Origin: Candidatus Hydromicrobium americanum
GTDB taxonomy: Bacteria > Actinomycetota > Humimicrobiia > Humimicrobiales > Humimicrobiaceae
Length of the DNA stretch: 12,159 bases
Assembly (NCBI GenBank): GCA_002779205.1
Contig: PEXF01000098.1
Span: 1 to 12,159, forward strand
Reading direction: 5' to 3'
In this document: positions 1 to 7,355 of the stretch, one piece after another
How the letters are laid out: each line of letters starts with the position of its first letter
Position numbering within the stretch: the stretch's first letter is position 1
The notes under the pieces: generated by a model
Databases searched by the model: none
What the model saw: only the letters and a program-made list of their open reading frames with translations
Told to the model about the DNA's origin: nothing
Made by a program: the position numbers and the translations under genes

Positions 1-150
1 TGGATTGTAAATAAAATTGTTACAAAAGAAAAAGTAAAAGAGGAATTAAGCCAGAAAGAAAAAAGCCTGGAAGGGGAGCAGGAGTTGAGTGAAGAAGAAA
101 AGAAGTTAATTAGAAAGAAAATAAAGAAAAAGAAAAAAAAGAAAAAGTAA
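1..150 (+). CDS. yidC: Membrane protein insertase YidC/Oxa1, C-terminal end only (partial)
   Basis: Frame 1 is open from the window edge to a TAA at 148-150. The first residues (WIVNKIV) resemble the end of the last transmembrane helix of YidC, which usually reads W-I/L-V-x-N. They are followed by about 40 residues of acidic and then strongly basic sequence ending in eight consecutive lysines. YidC/Oxa1 proteins insert and fold inner-membrane proteins, and basic C-terminal tails in this family contact the ribosome (family knowledge). The assignment rests mainly on position: yidC sits directly before jag and mnmE in many bacteria. The jag start lies 26 nt downstream, so the two are probably co-transcribed. 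With only 49 residues visible the call is contextual; another membrane protein with a basic tail is possible. Confidence 0.7.
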   Translation, partial: WIVNKIVTKEKVKEELSQKEKSLEGEQELSEEEKKLIRKKIKKKKKKKK

Positions 151-176
151 AACTTTTATTCAAGGGAGTGGTATAA

Positions 177-761
177 ATGACTGAAGATAAAAGTATAAAA
201 GATGCCATAGATTCATATGTTGAATCGCTTGAAGAGGAGCAAAAAAGAAATAAATTAATAGAAAATAATTCTAAAAAAATAAAAAGCGGTACCGATGCAA
301 AAATTAATGGTCTGGAGAAAATAAAACGGATTTTAAAAAAATCCATAGAGTTAATATGCCTTGGCGAGGAAGTAAAAATTGATATGGATTCAAAGGAATT
401 AAAGTTATCAGTTCATGGGGAGGATTTAGGGATTGCCATTGGAAGAGATGGGAAAAACATGCAGGCGCTGGAGTATATTATAAATCTAATAGGAAAAAGA
501 AGAAAACTGGTTGACAGAAATGTGACAATAGATATAAAAGATTATAGGAAGAAAAAAATTGAAAAGATAAAGAAAACAGCAGTTATTATGGCAAAAAAAG
601 CAATCAGCGAGGGAAGAAAAATAGCTCTAAAACCAATGTGTGCGTACGAGAGAAAAATAATACATAACGCGCTTGCAAAATTTAAAGATGTGACTACGAG
701 AAGCAGATACGAGGAACCAAATAGACGCATAATAATATATCCTATAAAGGGTAGCAAATAG
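177..761 (+). CDS. jag: Jag/KhpB (EloR-type) RNA-binding protein, KH and R3H domains
   Basis: The 194-aa protein carries a KH domain with the GxxG loop at residues 89-92 (IGRDGKN). It is followed by an R3H domain with R159-x3-H163 in the AYERKIIHNAL segment and the family ending EEPNRRIII at 179-187. Jag/KhpB proteins are cytoplasmic RNA binders that act with KhpA and influence cell elongation and division in Gram-positive bacteria (family knowledge). The first ~45 residues are charged and probably helical. I do not recognise the usual Jag_N domain there, so this is a short form. The ATG at 177 has a GGGAG Shine-Dalgarno site at 164-168. The gene follows the yidC end by 26 nt and is closed by a terminator at 795-819. 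Confidence 0.93.
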   Translation: MTEDKSIKDAIDSYVESLEEEQKRNKLIENNSKKIKSGTDAKINGLEKIKRILKKSIELICLGEEVKIDMDSKELKLSVHGEDLGIAIGRDGKNMQALEYIINLIGKRRKLVDRNVTIDIKDYRKKKIEKIKKTAVIMAKKAISEGRKIALKPMCAYERKIIHNALAKFKDVTTRSRYEEPNRRIIIYPIKGSK

Positions 762-794
762 CAGCTATATTTTAAACTGATAAAAAAATATAAT

Positions 795-819
795 AATGGC
801 ATACCGGTGCCATTTTTTT
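795..819 (+). terminator. Rho-independent terminator after jag
   Basis: A 7-bp stem (AATGGCA, 795-801, with TGCCATT, 808-814) encloses a 6-nt loop, and a run of seven T starts at 813. It lies 34 nt after the jag stop and before the mnmE promoter, so it separates the yidC-jag unit from the mnmE unit. An A run at 782-788 means it might also work in the opposite direction. Confidence 0.8.
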
Positions 820-832
820 ATTGGTTGGGGTT

Positions 833-860
833 TTGAATAAATAAAAATATTAAATATAAT
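833..860 (+). promoter_or_regulatory. Sigma-70-type promoter for the mnmE operon
   Basis: TTGAAT (833-838) and a perfect TATAAT (855-860) are separated by 16 bp. They lie directly after the jag terminator and 45 nt before the mnmE start. The predicted transcript start is near 867, giving a short leader with an AGGAG ribosome site at 889-893. Confidence 0.6.
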
Positions 861-905
861 TAGAATAAGGAAAATTTATAGAGATTATAGGAGAAAAAGT
901 TAAAA

Positions 906-2294
906 ATGGGAATAGAAAGCACGGGTACAATAGTAGCGATAGGAACAAGACCCGGTGAGGCAGCAATTGGCATTGTTAAGTTAAGCGGAGATAAGTCAAT
1001 CTTTATTGCTGATAAAATATTTAGATCAAAAAGCAAAAAAAAACTTTCAGGGATTGATACATACAATATGCTTTATGGGCATATAATTGATAATGATGGG
1101 CATACTATAGATGAAGTAGTTGTAACTCTAATGAAAAAGCCGAAGTCATACACAAGAGAAGATGTTGTAGAAATAAATTGCCATGGTGGGATAATTGCTA
1201 CAACTAAAGTGATGGAATTGTGTATTGAAAGTGGCGCTAGAATAGCAGATCCCGGGGAGTTTACAAAAAGAGCTTTTTTAAATGGTAGAATAGACCTTTC
1301 TCAGGCGGAAGCAGTTATTGATCTGGTAAGATCTAAGACAGAGCAGAGTTTAAAGATTGCAGCAAAAAATTTGCAGGGTAATGTAAAAAAAGAGATAAAA
1401 AGACTAAAAGAGATGATTCTTAATGTGCTGGTGCAGCTTGAAGCGTCGGTAGATTTTATTGAAGAGGATTTAGAAATTACACCCTATCAAAAACTTACTA
1501 AAAAGGTAAGGGAAATAAAAGCTGAAATGGAAGAATTGATCAGTGATGAGAAAAAAGGAGAAATCATAAAAAATGGTGTAAAAGCGGCAATTATAGGGAA
1601 AACCAATGTAGGGAAATCGAGTTTACTTAATTTACTTTCAAAAAAAGAAAAAGCAATAGTAACTTCCATACCTGGTACGACAAGGGATGCAGTGGAAGAA
1701 ATATTATACGTAGAAGGAATACCCCTAATTCTTGTAGACACAGCCGGTATTAGGAAAACAAAGAGTGCTATAGAAAAAATAGGTGTAGACAGGAGTTTAA
1801 AACACATAAATGAGGCGGAATTGGTTTTACTAGTTTTGGATGGAAATAGAAAATTTGAGAAAATGGATTTGGAGATAATTAAAAAAATAGAAAGAAAAAA
1901 AACAATTTGCTGTATAAATAAAGTAGATTTAAAACAAAATTTGGAAATGGAAAGTATTAGAAAATATTTTAATGAAAAATTTATTATAAAGATTTCTGCT
2001 CTAAAAGGAATAGGAATAAGAAAATTAGAGAACAAAATAAAAGTGTTAATAATGGATAACGGTGATCTTAATCTGGAAGAAAAAATAATTATTAACAGCA
2101 GGCATAAAAATATACTAAAAGAAGTAAGCAGTTTACTGGATAGTGCTGAAAAGGCAATGAAAGAAAAAATGTCAGAGGAATTCCCTTCTTACGATTTAAA
2201 AACAGCATATGGTTTATTAGGTGAAATATTAGGTGAAACAACAAGAGATGACATTTTAGATAAAATATTCAGTCAGTTCTGTATTGGCAAATAA
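906..2294 (+). CDS. mnmE: tRNA modification GTPase MnmE
   Basis: MnmE works with MnmG to install the carboxymethylaminomethyl (or aminomethyl) group at C5 of U34 in tRNAs reading split codon boxes, using methylene-tetrahydrofolate and GTP. The 462-aa protein is full length. The N-terminal folate-binding domain spans roughly residues 1-120, followed by a helical domain. The G domain has G1 GKTNVGKS (231-238), G2 TTR (258-260), G3 DTAG (278-281), G4 NKVD (338-341) and a G5-like SAL (364-366). The protein ends in FCIGK (458-462), the conserved C-terminal motif with the catalytic cysteine. The ATG at 906 has AGGAG at 889-893. It is the first gene of the operon; a parS site follows its stop by 41 nt. 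Confidence 0.97.
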   Translation: MGIESTGTIVAIGTRPGEAAIGIVKLSGDKSIFIADKIFRSKSKKKLSGIDTYNMLYGHIIDNDGHTIDEVVVTLMKKPKSYTREDVVEINCHGGIIATTKVMELCIESGARIADPGEFTKRAFLNGRIDLSQAEAVIDLVRSKTEQSLKIAAKNLQGNVKKEIKRLKEMILNVLVQLEASVDFIEEDLEITPYQKLTKKVREIKAEMEELISDEKKGEIIKNGVKAAIIGKTNVGKSSLLNLLSKKEKAIVTSIPGTTRDAVEEILYVEGIPLILVDTAGIRKTKSAIEKIGVDRSLKHINEAELVLLVLDGNRKFEKMDLEIIKKIERKKTICCINKVDLKQNLEMESIRKYFNEKFIIKISALKGIGIRKLENKIKVLIMDNGDLNLEEKIIINSRHKNILKEVSSLLDSAEKAMKEKMSEEFPSYDLKTAYGLLGEILGETTRDDILDKIFSQFCIGK

Positions 2295-2335
2295 ATAATG
2301 TCAAAAAACAATATTGTAAGAATATTTGGCGAAAA

Positions 2336-2351
2336 TGTTTCACGTGAAACA
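2336..2351. other. parS: parS site 1 (ParB-binding centromere sequence)
   Basis: TGTTTCACGTGAAACA is a perfect palindrome identical to the widely conserved chromosomal parS consensus bound by Spo0J/ParB. It lies between mnmE and the short mnmG paralogue, about 5 kb upstream of parB in this window. ParB loads here and spreads, and ParA then moves the origin region. This copy is intergenic, 17 nt before the GTG start of the next gene. Confidence 0.96.
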
Positions 2352-2368
2352 AAATTATAAAATATTCA

Positions 2369-3817
2369 GTGATTGAAATGATTAAAGATGGAAAATCTAA
2401 CTATGATGTAATAGTTATAGGTGCGGGGCATGCAGGCTGCGAAGCAGCCCTGGCCTCTGCAAGAAATGGTGCAGGAACTCTTCTTATATCAATAAATATG
2501 GATAGCATAGCTCTTATGCCATATAGTAGTGCAGTGGGTGGTTTTGGAAGAGGACAACTTATAAGAGAGATAGATGTTTTAGGTGGAGAGATTTCCAGAA
2601 ATATTGATAAAAATTATATTCATATGAGAACAGCCACTAGTACAGAAAATCCAGCCATTGGAACTATTGAGGCTGTGGTTGATAAGAGGAGATATTTTTT
2701 ATCAATGAAAGAAGTCCTGGAGAACCAGAATAATTTGTATTTAAGGCAAGGGCTTGTAGCAGGTATAGAAGGAAGCAGAAAGAAATATAATTTATATACC
2801 AGTGATGGAATTGCTTACTGCTGCAAATCTATTGTTATATGCACCGGGACTTTCCTGGGAGCAAAAATATTTTGGGGGGGAAATGTAATTGAGGCAGGAA
2901 GACAGGGTGAGATATGTTCCAAAAAGCTTCTGGTTAGTTTAGAAAATTTAGGTTTTAAATTTGGCAGGTTAAAGAATTATACCGCTCCTCTAATAGATAA
3001 AAAATCAATTAATGTAAAAGTTTTAGAAAAACAATCATATGACAGGCATCCTCAAATGTTTTCATATGAAAATAATTTTGATGGGAGAAGCCAGTTACAT
3101 AGTTATATAACCAATACTGGTAAAGACTGTACCAGATATATTTTAAAAAGTATAAAGAAAAAAGCAGCCAGTAGTTGCCAGATTAAATCAGAAACAACAA
3201 GGGACTGCTTTCCAATTGAGAATAAAGTTTTAAAGTTTGAAGATAAAAAAGGTTATATGATTTATATACTTCCAGTAGGCAGGGATACAAATGAAGTATA
3301 TCTGAAGGGGCTTGAAACTGCATTGTCCGAAGAAATACAGGTTGGAATGTTAAAGAAAATCAAAGGTCTTAAGGGTGCAGAAATAACAAGACCTGGCTAT
3401 GGTGTAGAGTATAACTATTTATTGCCCTTTCAATTAACCTGTAACCTGGAAAGTAAAAAATTTAAAGGGATTTTTTTTGCCGGTCATATAAATGGAACAA
3501 ATGGTTACGAAGAATCTGCAGCACAGGGAATAGTTGCTGGACTGGCTGCTTCTAGAAAGTCAAAAAATCTTGATAGTATTATTATAAGAAGAGAAGATGG
3601 ATACATAGGCGTTCTTATTAGCGATTTGGTAGTTAAGGGTGTAAATGAACCATACAGTATGCTGGTCTCTAGAAATGAATATAGTTTTTACCACAGGCAT
3701 GATAATGCTGATATAAGAATGCTAAAATTTTTAGAAAAATTAGGAAATAAAGATAAGACAATAAAAATCATAAAAAAATATAAAAAAACAGGGATCAATG
3801 TTTCACGTGAAACATAA
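2369..3817 (+). CDS. Short, divergent MnmG (GidA) paralogue lacking the C-terminal domain
   Basis: The protein is 482 aa if it starts at GTG 2369; ATG 2378 is an alternative three codons in. Neither has a clear Shine-Dalgarno site. It aligns with the MnmG encoded next door from the N-terminus to about residue 460 of that protein; by hand count about 64 of the first 119 positions are identical. The FAD motif GAGHAG (18-23) and the second flavin-site segment AGHINGTNGYEE (371-382) are kept. Other MnmG signatures are altered: PCNPSIGG is PYSSAVGG (51-58), KGPAV is ENPAI, TATPPR is NYTAPL (203-208), and GPRHCPSI is TTRDCFPI (276-283, Cys280 kept). The C-terminal domain that contacts MnmE and tRNA is missing. 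The frame is uninterrupted, so it is probably a functional FAD protein rather than a pseudogene, but wobble-uridine activity is doubtful. It is not TrmFO-like in sequence. Its last five residues, VSRET, are encoded by parS site 2. Function unknown. Confidence 0.85.
   Translation: MIEMIKDGKSNYDVIVIGAGHAGCEAALASARNGAGTLLISINMDSIALMPYSSAVGGFGRGQLIREIDVLGGEISRNIDKNYIHMRTATSTENPAIGTIEAVVDKRRYFLSMKEVLENQNNLYLRQGLVAGIEGSRKKYNLYTSDGIAYCCKSIVICTGTFLGAKIFWGGNVIEAGRQGEICSKKLLVSLENLGFKFGRLKNYTAPLIDKKSINVKVLEKQSYDRHPQMFSYENNFDGRSQLHSYITNTGKDCTRYILKSIKKKAASSCQIKSETTRDCFPIENKVLKFEDKKGYMIYILPVGRDTNEVYLKGLETALSEEIQVGMLKKIKGLKGAEITRPGYGVEYNYLLPFQLTCNLESKKFKGIFFAGHINGTNGYEESAAQGIVAGLAASRKSKNLDSIIIRREDGYIGVLISDLVVKGVNEPYSMLVSRNEYSFYHRHDNADIRMLKFLEKLGNKDKTIKIIKKYKKTGINVSRET
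3799..3814. other. parS: parS site 2, inside the 3' end of the short mnmG paralogue
   Basis: This is a second perfect TGTTTCACGTGAAACA, 1463 bp from the first. It is read in frame as part of the last codons of the short paralogue (GTT TCA CGT GAA ACA, then TAA at 3815-3817). It also lies 40 nt before the start of full-length mnmG. Each mnmG-like gene is thus preceded at close range by its own parS. Confidence 0.96.
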
Positions 3818-3854
3818 AATCATTTAATGGATAGGTTAAGGAAGTAAAAGTAAT

Positions 3855-5723
3855 ATGGATTATGACGTAATAGTTGTAGGTGCCGGACATGCGGGCTGTG
3901 AAGCAGCCCTGGCATCAGCAAGATTAGGATTAAAAACTCTAGTTTTAACTATTAATGTGGATAAAATTGCTTTAATGCCCTGCAACCCATCAATAGGTGG
4001 ATTGGGGAAAAGCCAGCTTGTTAGAGAAATAGATGCAATTGGCGGACAGATGGCGAAGACTACTGATAAAACTCTAATACAAATTAAAATTCTAAACATA
4101 AGAAAAGGTCCAGCAGTTCAGGCTCTCAGAGCTCAAATAGATAAAAAGGAGTATGAAATTGAAATGAAGAGAGTTCTTGAGAATACTAAAAATTTAACTT
4201 TAAGGCAGGGTACAGTGGATAAAATATTGGTAAAGAATGGTGCTGCAGTTGGTGCAGGAATAGAAAGTGGTCTATTATTTGGTGGGAAAGCAGTAATAAT
4301 AACCACAGGCACTTTTTTAAGGGGAAGAATAATCATTGGTGAAAAGGATTACCCAGCCGGGCGTATGGGTGAGTACCCTGCAATAAATTTAACAAAAAAT
4401 TTAATAAGTCTTGGTTTCAATATAGATAGATTTCAAACAGCAACTCCTCCAAGGGTCGACAGGAGAACAGTAAACTTTTCAAAAACAGAGGTGCAGTATG
4501 GAGATAAGCAACCCTTAAGCTTTTCTTTTTGGGATGAGGAGAAGATTTATGAAAGCATTAAGTGTCATTTGACCTATACTAATGAAAAAACTCATAGAAT
4601 CATTGCGGAAAACATAGAAAAATCTCCTATAAAGTCCGGGATGGTTGATACACATGGTCCAAGACATTGCCCATCTATTGATAGAAAAGTAATTAATTTC
4701 CCCGAAAAGAAAAGGCATCCGGTTTTTATTGAGCCTGAGGGTACTTATACTAACGAAATGTATCTCCAGGGACTTACTACCAGTATGCCTGTGATAATAC
4801 AGCAGAAGATAATAAATACTGTAGAGGGACTGGAAAACGCAAGGATAATAAGACCGGGTTACGCAGTAGAATATGACTATATAATTCCCAGTCAATTGAA
4901 TTTCACTCTGGAATCAAAAATAATAGAGAATTTATATTTTGCAGGTCAGATAAATGGCACTTCAGGGTATGAGGAAGCAGCGGCCCAGGGTTTTATTGCA
5001 GGAGTAAATGCAGCACTGAAAATAATGAATGAGCCGCCATTAATACTAACCAGGGATAATAGTTACATAGGAGTTTTAATAGATGACCTTCTTACTAAAG
5101 ATATTATGGAGCCTTACAGGATGTATACTTCAAGAGCAGAATATAGACTGGTGTTGCGCTCTGATAATGCTGATATAAGATTAAGTAAATTTGGGAATGA
5201 TATTGGGCTCATAACTAATGAGCAGTACAGGAGGGTAGTCAAAAGAGAGAAAGAAATTGATAGATTAATATCTAAACTGAAAGCCAGTAGTTTAAATCCT
5301 GACAGGGGTAATAATATTATTCTGGAAAAAATGGGCACGAAACCCATTGACACTCCTTTAAGTATATACAAGCTTTTAAAAAGACCCGAGGTTAGTATCT
5401 CTGGTGTAATAGATTTTACCGGTGATAAAAGAAATAATTATGATAGAAAAATTTTAAAACAGGCAGAAATTAAAATAAAATATGAAGGTTATATAAACAG
5501 GCAATTAAGCGAAATTAAGAAATTAGAGAGCTTGGAAAAATATTATCTTACCAGGGATTTGAATTATTTTAAAATAGTTGGGCTGACTTATGAAGCACAA
5601 GAGAAGCTTACAAAAATTAAACCGAATACCCTGGGGCAGGCTTCAAGAATTGCGGGGATATCGCCTGCGGATATATCAATACTCATGTTGAACCTAAAAG
5701 GGAAATTAAAAGCAGGGATTTAA
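3855..5723 (+). CDS. mnmG: tRNA uridine-5-carboxymethylaminomethyl modification enzyme MnmG (GidA)
   Basis: MnmG is the FAD- and NADH-dependent partner of MnmE in tRNA U34 modification. The 622-aa protein is full length. It has the FAD Rossmann motif GAGHAG (9-14), MPCNPSIGG with conserved Cys43 (41-49), KGPAVQALRAQ (84-94), TATPPRVD (195-202; most family members have TGTPPR), GPRHCPSI with conserved Cys272 (268-275) and AGQINGTSGYEE (363-374). The C-terminal MnmE/tRNA-binding region has the YEGYINRQ segment (543-550) and an ending GLTYEAQEKL...GQASRIAGISPADIS. These intact motifs mark it as the working MnmG of the pair. The ATG at 3855 has AAGGAAG at 3838-3844. The rsmG start follows its stop by 2 nt, so the genes are translationally close. 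Confidence 0.97.
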   Translation: MDYDVIVVGAGHAGCEAALASARLGLKTLVLTINVDKIALMPCNPSIGGLGKSQLVREIDAIGGQMAKTTDKTLIQIKILNIRKGPAVQALRAQIDKKEYEIEMKRVLENTKNLTLRQGTVDKILVKNGAAVGAGIESGLLFGGKAVIITTGTFLRGRIIIGEKDYPAGRMGEYPAINLTKNLISLGFNIDRFQTATPPRVDRRTVNFSKTEVQYGDKQPLSFSFWDEEKIYESIKCHLTYTNEKTHRIIAENIEKSPIKSGMVDTHGPRHCPSIDRKVINFPEKKRHPVFIEPEGTYTNEMYLQGLTTSMPVIIQQKIINTVEGLENARIIRPGYAVEYDYIIPSQLNFTLESKIIENLYFAGQINGTSGYEEAAAQGFIAGVNAALKIMNEPPLILTRDNSYIGVLIDDLLTKDIMEPYRMYTSRAEYRLVLRSDNADIRLSKFGNDIGLITNEQYRRVVKREKEIDRLISKLKASSLNPDRGNNIILEKMGTKPIDTPLSIYKLLKRPEVSISGVIDFTGDKRNNYDRKILKQAEIKIKYEGYINRQLSEIKKLESLEKYYLTRDLNYFKIVGLTYEAQEKLTKIKPNTLGQASRIAGISPADISILMLNLKGKLKAGI

Positions 5724-5725
5724 AT

Positions 5726-6457
5726 TTGGATATTGATAACATTTTAAAATTATCGCTAAAAGAACTTGGTATTAGTTTTTCTAAAGCTCAGGTCAGTCTT
5801 GTAAAAGAGTATCTGAATTTAGTTTATAAGCATAATAAAAAATTTAATCTTATTGGCACTAAGGATAAAGAGGGGATACTTATAAGGCACATCCTGGACT
5901 CTATTTCAATATTGAAATATAAAAAATATCTTTTCTATAATACAGATAATGTAGAAAAAGTACTCGATGTGGGAACAGGTGCAGGATTACCCGGGGTAAT
6001 GCTTTCTATTTTTTTAAGTGATAAGTTATTTTACCTGCTGGATAAAACATTAAAGAAAATTAATTTCTTAAATCTATTGGTTAAAGAGCTAAAACTAGAA
6101 AATATCAGGATAATTAGAGGAAGAGCCGAAGAGCTGGCAAAAGAAAATTTATACAGGGAAAATTTTAATATTGTTTTAGCAAGAGCTGTCGCAAGTTTTA
6201 ATATTCTTAGTGAATTAATAATTCCATTTTGCAGAATAAATGGTAAAATTATATTTTATAAGAGTAAAAAAATATTTAATGAACTGGCGGTCCATAGGGA
6301 AGTTATCTCAAAGTTAGGGGGAAAGGTAGATAATTTGTTAGAAGTCAAGGTTCCATATCTGGATGAGTACAGGGCTTTTCTAATAATCAAAAAGGCGAAA
6401 AAGTCTCCGGATATATACCCCCGGAATTTCACGAAAATAAAAACCCAACCTCTATAA
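5726..6457 (+). CDS. rsmG: 16S rRNA (guanine-N7) methyltransferase RsmG (GidB)
   Basis: RsmG methylates N7 of a guanine in the 530 loop of 16S rRNA (G527 in E. coli) using SAM. The 243-aa length is normal for the family. Visible are KFNLIGTKDKEGILIRHILDS (39-59), the SAM-binding motif DVGTGAGLPG (81-90), the RGRAEELA segment (131-138) and LARAVASFNIL (151-161). The start is TTG at 5726, two nt after the mnmG stop, with an AGGG ribosome site inside the mnmG end (5714-5717); no better start lies nearby. The gene order mnmE-mnmG-rsmG-parA-parB is the classical gid-par arrangement. No noc-like gene lies between rsmG and parA. A small hairpin (CCTCT/AGAGG, 6449-6463) overlaps the stop but has no T run. 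Confidence 0.96.
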   Translation: MDIDNILKLSLKELGISFSKAQVSLVKEYLNLVYKHNKKFNLIGTKDKEGILIRHILDSISILKYKKYLFYNTDNVEKVLDVGTGAGLPGVMLSIFLSDKLFYLLDKTLKKINFLNLLVKELKLENIRIIRGRAEELAKENLYRENFNIVLARAVASFNILSELIIPFCRINGKIIFYKSKKIFNELAVHREVISKLGGKVDNLLEVKVPYLDEYRAFLIIKKAKKSPDIYPRNFTKIKTQPL

Positions 6458-6530
6458 GAGAGGCATCATTTAGTATATGCTAATGTGCAATAGATTAAAT
6501 GTATAAATGAGGAGTGATGCAGTTTAATAA

Positions 6531-7355
6531 ATGAAGTTTTTAGATATGATACTTAAAAATAAGAAAACTGATGAATTTTCCAGTAAAAAACATCTGGAAA
6601 GGGTAATTGCAATTACAAACCAAAAGGGAGGAGTAGGGAAAAGCACCACCGCAGTAAATGTTTCAGCTTATTTAAGCTCCTATGGTTATAGAACATTACT
6701 TATAGATCTTGACCCGCAAAGTAATTCAACAAGCGGACTGGGTAAAAATCCAATGGATGTTAAGCAGTCAATTTATGATATCCTTATTCATGATAGTGAA
6801 CCCGATGAAATAATATTAGATACTTCATATAAAAACCTCAAGATTCTTCCATCTTCCATACAGCTTGCTGGAGCAGAGGTAGAATTAGTTTTAAGTTTGA
6901 AAAGAGAGTTTAGATTAAAGGAAGCAGTAAGTAAAATTGAAAAAGATTATGATTTTATTTTGATTGACTGCCCCCCGGCACTGGGGCTTTTAACCATTAA
7001 TGCGCTGACAGCAGCAAAGGAAGTTATTATACCAATACAATGTGAATACTATGCTCTAGAAGGGCTTGGTCAGCTTTTAAGTACCATAAACCTGGTTAAA
7101 AAGAATCTAAATGATAAATTGAAAATAAAAGGAGCCATAATGACCATGTATGATCCAAGGATAAAGCTAGCCGGGCAGGTAATTGAGGAAGTTAGAAATT
7201 ATTTTTCAGAAAAAGTATACAAAACGGTTATTCCTAGAAATGTAAGGCTCAGTGAAGCACCAAGTTATGGTAAACCTATAATGGAGTATGATCCTGATTG
7301 CAAGGGGGCAGAAGCTTACAGTAATTTTACAAAGGAAGTGATAGATAATGGCTAG
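6531..7355 (+). CDS. parA: Chromosome-partitioning ATPase ParA/Soj
   Basis: ParA/Soj binds nucleoid DNA as an ATP dimer and moves ParB-parS complexes; in Bacillus it also regulates DnaA. The 274-aa protein has the deviant Walker A KGGVGKST (32-39, both lysines present), Walker A' LLIDLDPQSN (56-65), Walker B ILIDCPPALG (143-152) and the late PRNVRLSEAPSYGKPI segment (235-250) typical of the Soj group. The ATG at 6531 gives about 24 residues before the Rossmann strand, longer than usual for Soj. The nearest Shine-Dalgarno, AGGAG (6510-6514), is 16 nt away, so the start is less certain than the identity. Its end overlaps parB by 8 nt. It is separated from rsmG by 73 nt, where GCATCA (6463-6468) could pair with TGATGC (6515-6520) beside the ribosome site. 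Confidence 0.95.
   Translation: MKFLDMILKNKKTDEFSSKKHLERVIAITNQKGGVGKSTTAVNVSAYLSSYGYRTLLIDLDPQSNSTSGLGKNPMDVKQSIYDILIHDSEPDEIILDTSYKNLKILPSSIQLAGAEVELVLSLKREFRLKEAVSKIEKDYDFILIDCPPALGLLTINALTAAKEVIIPIQCEYYALEGLGQLLSTINLVKKNLNDKLKIKGAIMTMYDPRIKLAGQVIEEVRNYFSEKVYKTVIPRNVRLSEAPSYGKPIMEYDPDCKGAEAYSNFTKEVIDNG

Noticed and set aside
1487..2035. Long - strand open frame inside mnmE
   Set aside because: It is a shadow of the coding strand in an AT-rich gene. It has low-complexity Phe/Ser/Ile composition and no family resemblance, as with the other opposite-strand frames inside the genes.
2369..3817. Short MnmG-like gene as TrmFO (folate-dependent tRNA m5U54 methyltransferase)
   Set aside because: The length is similar, but the N-terminus reads GAGHAGCEAA and the body follows MnmG motif by motif. 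TrmFO hallmarks (GAGLAGSEAA, the YEMRP segment) are absent.
2369..3817. Short MnmG-like gene as a simple pseudogene
   Set aside because: There is no internal stop or frameshift over 482 codons, and the FAD motifs are intact. Truncation alone does not show loss of function, though weak translation signals leave it open.
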